From assembly GCF_901933205.1 (NCBI RefSeq), contig NC_044574.1, positions 22,429,733 through 22,493,732 of the forward strand: a stretch of 64,000 bases of DNA. Reading direction: 5' to 3'. The stretch comes from Camarhynchus parvulus (lineage: Eukaryota; Chordata; Aves; Passeriformes; Thraupidae). The notes below the pieces were generated by a model that saw only the letters and a list, made by a program, of their open reading frames with translations, did not search any database and was not told the origin of the DNA. Positions 14,973-24,338 of the stretch are shown here, piece by piece. The translations under genes and the position numbers were made by a program. Position 1 is the stretch's first letter. Every line of letters begins with the position of its first letter.

Positions 14973-15046
14973 TGGCCTCACATCTCTTGAGATCCATCCC
15001 CCCGTGAGGGGGTCACCTTAGTTCCTGCTTCCTTACCTTCCAAGAG
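14973..15046 (+). other. possible non-coding exon by splice consensus (weak)
   Basis: A pyrimidine-rich tract of about 30 nt ends in TTTCTAG at 14972, and GAG|GTAAGTC follows at 15044-15053. These are among the better splice signals in the window. The 74-bp interval is GC-richer than its surroundings and has stops in all three plus-strand frames, so if transcribed it would be UTR or long non-coding RNA. It also holds a small C5/G5 hairpin near 14999-15012. No partner exon is identified. Confidence 0.15.
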
Positions 15047-16864
15047 GTAAGTCAAAATATTTTTATTTTTCTAGGCAAACTGCCAGAAGTTCCATCCTGT
15101 AAGAATTTGAAGTTTCAGTCTCTTGGTGTGTTGGTATGAAAACCAAACAATGGAAGATGAGAATTTCCCACCAGTCAGATAATACGAGTTTTATTCATTT
15201 CTCCTGCATGGGCTATATGCTGCTGGCCATATACTGGCAGATTATTTTTTGCTTGGGGGAGACCTTTTCCTCATTGCTCATATATCTGTGAAAAGGTCAG
15301 GTGTCCCAGCCAGGTAGACTTGGACCTTTCTCAGTACCATGACTTATTTGGCCATCTGTATCTGTCAATACAAATACAGCAAATCAAAGCCAACAATGTA
15401 TTTTGGAAGTGAAAAACAAGTGGACAGGCCATTTTTTCTATCCATGCTGAGATAGGTGGAACTAATAAATTTTTAATACCAAATAGCAAGAGTGCAGTAT
15501 TGGTTAGAGCTAATAAGAAGCCAAAAAAAATTGTTCCAGTTCTTACTTATAGAAAAATTCTCCCAGTCTAAAGTAAAGAGAAAAGACTACAAAGTAACCA
15601 TATAGATTCAGAAGATACTCAACTTATCTACCCTCAAATTCTAATTCTTAGCACGGTAGCTATACTAGACTGTGGTTTTCCATGGAAAAGAAAATGTCTG
15701 GTTTAATCACAATGAAGAAATGCCAAACACCAATAACTTCATGATACAGAATTTTGTATCTCTCACTTGTGAAAGTATTTGCAGTCTTTTCCTTACACTT
15801 TTTTGTTAAATACTATGCTCAGAAACACATGAAAAACATATACATCCTTCTTAAACTGCGTACGCTTTACACTGAAATGTATTTCAAAACTATTTCCATG
15901 CATTTTATTCACTGTGTTTTCTGCCATCTGAAGACAGTTTTTAAGAAAATCCAAGTTCATGCAAAACACTTGCAGGATCTAGCTCATGCTAGATATATAA
16001 CTGAACTAGTCCAATAAACTTTCTGCACCATCTCAAGCAACTTCGTTCAAGATCCTAAAATAGTGTTATTGTGCCATTATTTTTAATGTCTATTTTGGTG
16101 CAATTCAAGTTGTTTGAAAGAAGAGAGTAATTTTAAATGGCTACAAAAATTCAGCCATATCCAGTTGGATAAATATAAGTAAAGGTGAAGTCATCATTAC
16201 AGGCCTTCATTTTTACTCCTGCTGATGGCAAAATGTCAGCAAAAGGTTCCCAGCAACACTTATTTCAGAAGTGCTATTCAGGAGACTAATTCTTGAATGT
16301 GAGAGTGGAATCACATCCAGCCTAAGCAGAAGAAAATCACTGCCCTTTCTGCATCTATACAGAAAATACAAAACTTTCTAGCTATGCTTAAAAGACTGAA
16401 TGGTGCTGGCATCATGCACGAATCTGCAAGAATTGAAATGTCATGTTCACTCTGGGAGAGAAAAGAATCCTCAGGTGCTCATTACCACTAAAAAGTGTTC
16501 CCACAGAAACCAAACCCCAGGCTTTCTCTACATGATCAGCTTTTAAAGGTTAATTAACAATAGGAAGTGATAAAAATTTATAACATACTGCTTATAATTT
16601 TTTAATGGTGTGATTTCCAATTTTTTTATCATTGGGCTTACACTTGAAATCAAAGTCCCATCTGCTCACATCTCATGAAACCCTGGGGACAAAAAATACA
16701 ATTTAATATTCTAAACCTTTTATTCCATGCTGGAGATACAGAACTCATTCATTTTCCATCCGCATGCCCCCAGGATGCAGATTCTACACAACTTTGAAAT
16801 AAACATCCTTGAAAGCTCTCTGTCATAAGCTACAACACTTAAGCAAGAAAAATTAGAAACAGTA

Positions 16865-17461
16865 TATCATGGTTTAACCCCAGCCAGCCACCAAGCCCCA
16901 CAAAGCCACTCACTCAGTCCCCTACCATTAGAAGCATGGAAAGAATCCAAAGATAAAAGCAGGAAAATTCGTGGGTTGCGATAAAGATAGTTCAACACAG
17001 AAAACAAACGCCTCACACACAAACAAAGCAAAACAGGGAATTAATTCACCACTTCCAATGGGCAGGCAGGAGTTCAGACATCCCCAAGACAGTAGGGCCC
17101 CATCACAGGTAGCTGTGATGTGGGAAGACCAACACCAACACTCCAAACACCCCCTCCATTGCTCCTTCTTCTCTCCACTTTATACACTGAACATGATCCT
17201 TTATGGTCTGGAATATTCCTTTGGTCAACTTGTAATACCTGCACTGGCTTTGTCTCCTCCCAGTCTCCCAGTCTCCTCCAAAATCCTTGTCAGTGTGCTG
17301 GTACAAATAGCAGAAAAGGCCTTGGCTCCATGTAAGACTTGGTCAGCAATAGCAAAAACATCTTTATATTATCAACCCAGTGATTAGCATAAACCCAAAA
17401 CATAGCCCCACACCAGCCACTTTGAGAAAAATTAACTCTACTCCAGCCAAAACCAGAACCA
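16865..17461 (-). mobile_element. solo LTR, avian endogenous retrovirus (ERVL-like family)
   Basis: The plus strand begins TATCATGGTTTAACCCCAGC and ends near CCAAAACCAGAACCA. These are degraded versions of the two ends of an LTR family common in neoavian genomes, whose sense strand starts TGTCCTGGTTTCAGCTGGG and ends in CCATGACA. The element therefore lies on the minus strand. Internal landmarks in the expected order are a run of CCAGCCACCAAGCCCCACA, a CTCACTCAGTCCCC block, GTGGGTTGCGATAAAGA, and near the far end AAAATTAACTCTACTCCAGC. No gag, pol or env-like sequence lies beside it, so it is a solo LTR. I could not find a convincing target duplication, which fits an old insertion. The second copy at 35497-36070 belongs to the same subfamily. 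The family name is from memory of the repeat's ends; a RepeatMasker run would settle the subfamily. Confidence 0.85.
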
Positions 17462-20400
17462 ATAATTCAAAAATATCTGTTACCTGTTCACTTTTGCAAT
17501 TCAAGGTATATTTCATGCAGAAATTTTGTTGTCTTATAAGACTGTTCTAACTCACCTTTCTTCCATAAAGTAAACCTTTTTTCCAGTAACTGAGAACTCC
17601 AGACTTGAGGCCTTACATTTTTCATTTTATAAAAAAATGCAGAAATCTGAGTTGCACAAATCTGCACATGGTTGTAAAGCGTTGCAATTGTGCACTACAG
17701 AAAAGCCACCAGAAATCTCTGATCCTGAGAGAACGGCTCTATTCTTCTAGCTCATTGTAGCTACTCATGGCTGGAAAATGTTCATCTACATTATAACATC
17801 TGACTTGCACAATGACCCAACAAGCATCATTTGCAAGACAAATTTCAACCTGAAAAATATAGGCTGTGGCCACAATATTATAAGTCACTGGACGCATTTG
17901 AACATTCACCACAGGAGGGCAATCCTGGTACTACAGAACAGAACAGAAGGGTGTGTACCTGTGTGGGCTCTCATGCCCACGCTTCCCTCACTTTCAATTG
18001 ACTGGGTGCAGTTTCCATACTGGAAGCTGTGTCCTCACCACCAGCATGCTGATCATGAAAAGGAGTGCTTTTTAACTGAGGATCACTGTTATAGCAGACT
18101 TTCCTTTGGCTCCCAGACTTGTTTCTAAACAGTTCAGGGCATGGACAGATTAGAACTTCTGGAAGTGATGATTCTGCAAGTGTGGTTACCCAAAAATATT
18201 GAAAATCATCCACGTGGCCAAGTTAAAATGAAAAATTTCTAATATTCAATGGCAGAATATTCTTGATATCAATCCAAATCATAACCAGGATATTGCCATA
18301 GGGTAAACAACCCTATGGCAAAAAAAGGAATGCAGATCTCTGTATGTCAGCAATTGAGTTCCCTGAAATGTCTCAACTCATAGAAAAAATACCTCTTCAA
18401 GGAAGAATTTATTCCTTCACTATATTTTGATGGGTCCATGGACCTAAGTGAGCAATTGCACCCCATTTACTTAAGCTGATTAAACAAAAGAAACCTTTGC
18501 TTCTATCTTATCTCCAGAAGACATTTTATAGTGAAATGTGTGATGTGTTTCTTTCAAGAACACTAACATTTTGAATCCACAGATATCCATTAGATTTCTG
18601 CTAAGCAAAACAGTTAAATACTTCTGCTGAAACTTTCATAGACTAAAAGTACCATCACTCCATGCTGCCAGCAATGATCTCCACTAAACATAGAGTTTGG
18701 AACTTACATTAGAACAAAATACTGTCAAAACTGAATCTTCAAAAAGCAAAAGATAAAGGATTACAGATGGCAGACCAAGTCAGAGAGCTGTGAACCAAGT
18801 AACCCACCTTATTGTGAGAATGTTTCAAAATATAACCAGGACACATCACCTTATTCCACCATGAAAGCACTTAGTCATGCCACAGCAGTAAGAAGTAATA
18901 TTTAAGAAAGCCTGTATTTGTAATTTTTTATATTCTATTGGAAACAGAAGTTCCACTTATGATTAATAGCAGAATCCTGGTGCCTGCTGATCTCACATCA
19001 CCATAATCTGACATTGCCTGACTTCAGCAGAGCTGCTATTACTTGTTTTCCTTTGACTACAGACAGTCCTGTTATTTAAGAATTAGAAACTTACTGCTTT
19101 TGCATTGCTCTAATAGGGCTACTCAGGAGAATGTCTTTTCATGTTTCATATCTACACTGTTTTCCTTAAATGCTTGAAATTCAGACAAATGTGTGAAATG
19201 CTGGCTCTTGGGATTATATATAGACACACAAATATACCCACTCACACACACTCTGCTTGCACAGAAGCAGAGTAAGCATCCAAAACAAAATTTTTCCTTT
19301 GAGGCACCTTTCTGGTGCACAAACACCAGAGGCTCAATGCAAGTTGTCAGAAAACTGCTTCTGTTCAAGGGTACTGCATTAAGGTTCAATGGCATCTGAA
19401 TGTCACTTGGGCTCAAGGTCTGTCCACAGGGCAGTCATTCCAAGGAGTGTTTTGTGTAAAGTGGGATACATTCCAGTAACTGTGACCCCTCCTTGTAGAA
19501 ATCAGGTCACAAAGCAGTGGCGGGGGGTGGGGCTGCAGAACAAGGAGCTGCGTACATTTATGTTATATAGGAATCCAGGCTCTTAATACAGACATTACAT
19601 CCTCGGCATGCTCCGGTGTTAGGCTGCCTGACAATATTGCAAGAGATTCCTCATACTCAAAGAAACTTTCGTATATTTAGGGTGTTTTGCCTTGATCTTG
19701 AAAAAAAAATTCAGCCTTACTTTCCACACAGGTTAAGCATTTTTATCTAGGTGTGCAAGAGTGCTATTTCAACGATCAGAACAACAAAAAATAGTTAAAA
19801 ATAAAGATGTCCCAAAGCTAGCTTTTGCAGTAGCTGAAATCTTCAATACACAATGATGGGGGAAAGAGTATTGGACCCCAGGGAACCTTTATTAGCTACT
19901 TTTTGGATCAGGAATACTAATCCTATTATTAATTTTTGAAATATTGGGAGCTTTAAACCCAACAGTTGTTCAGCAATGTATATCTTGTCTGTGACTATTA
20001 AGATTCTCTTTGTCCTACAAATCATCATTAATTAAAAATATTATTCTTACAGTTTATGTATTAAGACTCTTGAATCGCATGTTGTGCAGAATCTGTTTCT
20101 GCAGTACCATTGCTTTGTGTACATTCTTTCTTTTTCAGACAAGAAAAGTCAAGAGTTACTAAAAATCCAAATACCATGTTCTGAACATCATCACGATAGC
20201 CAACACACTTCAATACCAAAAGGGAAATCTGCAGCAAGTGTCACTGTTTACTTCCCTCTCTATCACTCAGACACGGGATCAGCAACCTCCCAAAAGCTGA
20301 ATCTTACAATGTAAGGGTGACATGTTTATTTTAGGGACAACAATTTCACAAACATAACATTAGGGCTTGCTTTCTGAAGGCATTTTCAAGTAGACTAGGA

Positions 20401-21344
20401 GACATTACAAATTGTGTTTTAGAGCAAATGGACTGTGCTTTTTCTCTTGTGTGTAAATTAAAAGATCATCAGATTTGTATCATTTATGTTCATCTACAAC
20501 ATTTTTTTCCAAATATTCTCTTGATTCCCTGGGAGACATAGATGGCTAAGTCTTCTGACCTTCTGCCCAAAGATATCTTCATATTTTTCTCATGGAGAGG
20601 AACATGTGCAAAACTGTGCATCTACATCCTGCATGGAAGAACAGGCTCCTCATAGTGTGAATAGAGTGAACACTAAAGCAAACTTTCATTATTGTAAATC
20701 AGCAGTTCCTGATATCCACACCTGCCAATAAATACATTTCTTTTTTTAGGGAACAACACTACATCCATTAAATCACTGAAGAGTATATTTCTTTCAAAAT
20801 TTGGGAAATCAGATAATGAGAACAGTAACAGAGGTGACTGTCAAACATGACTGCTTTTTTGGTGACTTGCATTATTTAATACTGCTGACAAGTAAACCAT
20901 TATTTTTTTCAGCTTCATAAGTGACACCTCTACAGGTTTTCATCTTTTATAATTTTTCTCCCCCTTTGAAGGCAGACATCATCTTAATAGCATTCAGAAT
21001 TATAAATGCCTTGTGTTAAAACCAATTCTGTCAATGGGGTTAATTTGGTAAAAGCTCTTCGTAATATATTTTTTCTTTATAATCACAGCTCTTAATTCTA
21101 CAGGAAAGACAAAGCCAGTATTAACTTTAATATTAGTACAAGAAAGTAAAATTCATGTTTTATTACACATTTTGTCTTACAACTGGTATAAGCAGAACAG
21201 GTCCTTCATTTAAGAGGGTCAGAAGTTCACACAGTGAATAAAATGGAAACCCACCAGACTGATTAAGCAAAACTGAGCAAAATAGATAGCTTGCTGCACT
21301 ACATAAGAGGTTTGTGCAGCAATTCAGAGACCACAACAAGCTCG
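17462..21344. other. non-coding unique sequence
   Basis: I see no gene or clear repeat. There are small open frames only. The stretch contains a perfect 12-bp inverted repeat at 18293-18321. A somewhat GC-richer patch near 17930-18190 is unassigned. Confidence 0.55.
18293..18321. other. perfect 12-bp inverted repeat with 5-nt loop
   Basis: TTGCCATAGGGT at 18293-18304 and ACCCTATGGCAA at 18310-18321 are exact reverse complements separated by AAACA. The arms have mixed base composition, so this is not a simple AT palindrome. It is a strong small hairpin of unknown role, possibly made by template switching during replication. Confidence 0.9.
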
Positions 21345-22090
21345 AATACATAGGCTGCTGGAAAAATAGACTGACAGGAACCTTCTGGAGTTCATAAAAT
21401 GGGAGTGCTAAATCTTGCACGTGGGGAGAGCAACCCCAGCGCCCCAGAATTCACTGACAGTTGACCAGCTGGAAAGCAGCTCAGGGTCCTTGTGGACACC
21501 AAGTTGATTATATGCCAGCAATGTGCCCTCGGCTGCAAAAATGCTAGCAGGGTCCTGGGTTGTGTCAAAGAGTGTTGCCACTGCTAATAAGCCCAAACCT
21601 GGGCTGAGCCCAGTTTTGAGTTCCTCAGTGCAAGACACATAGTCATAATGAATCAATTCCTTTAAGGAGCCAAGAAAATTATGAAGGGATGGGACCATGA
21701 GGAAAGTCTGAAATACCTGCACTATATAGCCTAGAGAAGGTTCATGGTTTATTTTATTTTATGTATAGATCTACAGAAAGAGGGTCAAAAGGGGACAAAG
21801 CAAGGGTCTTTTCAAAATAGAGCTCAAGTAACAAAACAAGACGTAAAGGACAGCAATTGAAACAGAGAAGGCTCCAAATGAACATCAGTAAGTCCTTTTT
21901 CACTGTAAGAGTGACTGAGCACTGGACACAGGTTGTCCGAGGATGTTTTAAATACCTCCAAAGAGGGAGAATTCAAAAGCCATGTGAACATAGTCTGGGG
22001 CAACTGGATCTATGTAGCCGTGCTTGAGCAGGCAGCTCGATCAGAAAACCTCCAGAAGCTCCTTCCAACCTCAAACCATTCTGCAATTAG
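21345..22090 (+). mobile_element. CR1 LINE, 3' end fragment
   Basis: This matches the 3' part of the avian CR1 element: the end of ORF2 (reverse transcriptase C-terminal region) plus the 3' UTR. Landmarks in order are GACAGGAACCTTCTGGAGTT near 21371, the GTGGACACCAAGTTGA and GCCAGCAATGTGCCCTC motifs near 21492-21530, TTTTCACTGTAAGAGTGACTGAGCACTGGACACAGGTTG near 21897, and CCTCCAGAAGCTCCTTCCAACCTC near 22049. It ends in CATTCTGCAATT, a decayed form of the terminal octamer repeat. The 5' part is missing, as usual for CR1, and the coding region carries many indels and stops. Open frames on the opposite strand here are shadows. Confidence 0.93.
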
Positions 22091-23473
22091 AAGTAGACTC
22101 AAGAAGCACTAGCAAAATCCTGTTATAGTTAAATATGATTCAAAATTTCTTATCTTCAGTTAAGTCATAGAACAATAACTTAGAAAATACAGCAGTGCTG
22201 CTTTTGGTTATGTTGATAGGAAGATCACATTTGTACCTGCAAGTATCTGGAAAGTTTAATTAAAAACCACCCTTAAAAATTCAGAAGCATGGAATCCTCA
22301 GTCCTTTCCATTCCCTAAGGAAAAAACAAGTAATTATGTGATCAATCATCTGAAGATCCAGACTTGGGCAAAACAATGAACTGAACAAATTCCAACATCT
22401 TCAGCACAGTGCAGGAAAAGTGAAAGGAATAAGCAAAATCTCTAAGACTTAAATGTAGAACTGGCTGATTTTACTGTCCATTGTGATGAGTGAGAGATGT
22501 CAGGAAGAGAGTGAGAGATGTCAGATGCTCCCATTTGTGGACAGCCAGATATTTTGCCCATAGCTGCACCAGCTCCTTTGTCTGGCATGTTTCACCCATT
22601 CTCCCTGGGTTAGACATACAAGTAAAATTTAAACTGTGAATCTGTAACTGTTTAAGAACTTCTTTACACTAAAAATTGAACCCACAGCAATTTTGAAGCA
22701 CAGAGTTCGTAATAAGCACCCAATAAAGATATAGTGGATGAGGTAGATACAGTGCCTACTTGTACGAGACATCTCCAAAAAAAAGGTTTTCTCTGAGCTG
22801 GAAAACAAGGATGAATTGAAATAGTGATTTTTAAAAATACAGTAAAAAGAATTGATTTTTAATATTTCTGTAAACCTCCCAAGGGAAGGTTTGCAAAATG
22901 GCAGACTTCATGCAGTTCCTCTACCTACAATCAGTGTTAATGGTAATAAATAACGTCTACTCCTATTAATGACATCCTGGACATAGCAATAGGCTCCATA
23001 ACAGTTCTCCTTGGAGAACAATAAATGCACATTTAAATAGTGCTTTTTCAGTAATCTGAGTTGATACAATCATACACAAAATCAAGAAACAGAACCAGAA
23101 GGATCTGAAAATTCCAGAAGGAAAAAAAAAAACCAATAAAAAAAGCATAACAACAAACCAAAAAACCCACAAGAGCAACCGACCAAGACAAATAAATATA
23201 CTGATTTGCCTTACACAGGTCATATTTACAAGGGAACATTCTTGTTTTGAACCACAGCAATATGTTGGTCCTCTCGAGCCCAGAAGAAATGGATTAAGAA
23301 GGATTTGCAGCTTAGTAGCCTCCGGAAGGAAAACAAGAACACATCTGTCCAAGACCTGACAGTGAGAACTATCATGCCAGTAAGGCTGAAATAATTGCTG
23401 ACAACAACCTATTTCCCCAACCAAGACACAGGGGAAAAGAGTGATGAAAACCACAGCAATCAAGAAAGGAAGA
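22091..23473. other. non-coding unique sequence
   Basis: I see no gene. There is a 16-bp direct repeat at 22488-22524, and an A-rich stretch near 23110-23172 is low complexity. A 249-codon open frame on the minus strand starts at 23715 and runs through this block. It begins antisense to the CR1 at 23474 and continues through A-rich DNA, giving a hydrophobic, low-complexity peptide. I regard it as chance. Confidence 0.55.
22488..22524 (+). repeat. 16-bp direct repeat, period 21 bp
   Basis: GAGTGAGAGATGTCAG occurs at 22488-22503 and again at 22509-22524, separated by GAAGA. It is a small local duplication. Confidence 0.9.
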
Positions 23474-23832
23474 CTAACCAAGTGGAAAACAAGGCAGCCA
23501 TGTGTCCTTGTGGCAGCCAAGGCTGATATTGTCCTGGGCTGCATTGGCAGGATGGCTTCCAGCAGGTCAAGGGAGGTGACCTTTTCCCTCTGCTCAGCAG
23601 TGACCACTCCTGAAGTGCTGTGCCCAGTTTTGTGTTCCCCACTACAGAAGAGGTAGGGACATACTTGAGAGACTCTTGTGAAAGACCATGAAAACGATGA
23701 AGAAACTGGAAGCATCTTTCATATGAGAAAAGGCTGAGTGATCCTCTTATTGATATATAGGTGTGCATGCAGGGACAATGTGTAAAGGACAGAGCCAGGG
23801 TTTCAGTGGTGCCCCTGCCTGGAAAGAGCAAA
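23474..23832 (+). mobile_element. CR1 LINE fragment, 5' segment (interrupted)
   Basis: This is the 5' part of a CR1 copy whose other part lies at 24134-24338. Landmarks are TGTCCTTGTGGCAGCCAAGG near 23501, TCCTGGGCTGCATTGGCAGG near 23532, AGCAGGTCAAGGGAGGTGAC near 23561, and TTTCAGTGGTGCCCCTGCC near 23800. It corresponds to the end of CR1 ORF2, with many substitutions and indels. It is broken at 23832 by the LTR insertion. The last six bases, AGCAAA (23827-23832), form the target duplication. Confidence 0.9.
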
Positions 23833-24133
23833 TGTCGCCTTCTGTTTAAAAAGGCACCTGGTTTCAACAAGCAGCACGGAACCCAACTCCCTCATGGGTC
23901 ACCGCCCATAACACACCAGACACCAATGTGGTGGACGAAAGGCCTTTAATGTTACAATTGGAGTTTATAGATAGGGGCTTACGTCAGGAAGGGGGTCGTA
24001 CGATGCTTAGTAAGGAGTGGAAAGTTACTGGTATTTCTATGTTAGAGGGGCACCGCTTGGCTACTTCCGAGGGTGATCATTATCTCCTGGGGAGAGGGGG
24101 AAAACCCCCCCCCCCCCCCCCCCACCAGCTACA
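23833..24133 (-). mobile_element. solo LTR, avian alpharetrovirus-related ERVK-type, nested in CR1
   Basis: This 301-bp element splits a CR1 copy. It starts TG (TGTCGCC) and ends CA (CTACA), and is flanked by AGCAAA (23827-23832) and GGCAAA (24134-24139), a 6-bp target duplication with one difference. Six bases is the size typical of ERVK/alpharetrovirus-like integration. Read on the minus strand there is a TATA box (TATAAA, complement of 23964-23969), a poly(A) signal ATTAAA close downstream (complement of 23945-23950), and then CCACATTGGTGT (complement of roughly 23922-23933). That last motif resembles the start of R/U5 in avian leukosis-type LTRs. No internal retroviral genes are present, so recombination between two LTRs has removed them. 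A run of 19 C (G on the sense strand) lies close to the 5' end of U3. Confidence 0.88.
24105..24123 (+). repeat. C19 homopolymer (G19 on minus strand)
   Basis: Nineteen consecutive C follow AAAA inside the ERVK-type LTR. On the LTR sense strand this is a G19 run starting 10 bases from the 5' end, followed by TTTT and a C-rich stretch (near 24091-24100) that could pair with it. Such runs can form G-quadruplexes and are prone to length change and sequencing error, so the exact count is uncertain. Confidence 0.85.
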
Positions 24134-24338
24134 GGCAAAGGACACAGACTGAAACACAAATTGAACATCAAGGACAGCTCTCTCATTGTGAAGAGGACTG
24201 AGCACTGGCACAGATTGCCCAGGGAAGTTGCGGACTCTCCATCCCTGGAGATATTCAAAACTGTCTGGATACCATCCTGGCCAACAGGCTCTGGATGACT
24301 GTGATTGAGAAGGAGCACTGGACAAGTCCCCAGAGGGA
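24134..24338 (+). mobile_element. CR1 LINE fragment, 3' segment (after LTR insertion)
   Basis: This continues the CR1 interrupted at 23832. It starts with the target duplication GGCAAA and continues with GACACAGACTGAAACACAAATTGAACATCA, then CATTGTGAAGAGGACTGAGCACTGGCACAGATTGCCCAG and TCCATCCCTGGAGATATTCAAAACTGTCTGGAT. All are standard CR1 3' sequence, given here as landmarks. The terminal part with the octamer repeat is missing or unrecognisable after about 24338. Confidence 0.9.

Larger units (their letters stand above)
1..16864. other. non-coding AT-rich unique sequence
   Basis: I see no recognisable gene, RNA gene or well-preserved mobile element here. The sequence is AT-rich with few CpG. 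Open frames are short (about 104 codons or fewer) and lack protein-like composition or a recognised domain. The stretch contains a purine-rich tract near 3766-3842, an 8-bp triplication at 10644, small tandem duplications at 11168 and 13545, and isolated splice-like signals near 1261-1357 and 14973-15046, each listed separately. A GC-richer patch around 10430-10600 is not assignable. It may be intergenic or intronic. Confidence 0.6.

Noticed and set aside
22966..23715. 249-codon open frame on the minus strand, the longest in the window
   Set aside because: It starts antisense to a CR1 copy and continues through A-rich DNA, which gives a phenylalanine/leucine-rich low-complexity peptide. There is no domain, no splice context and no start context.
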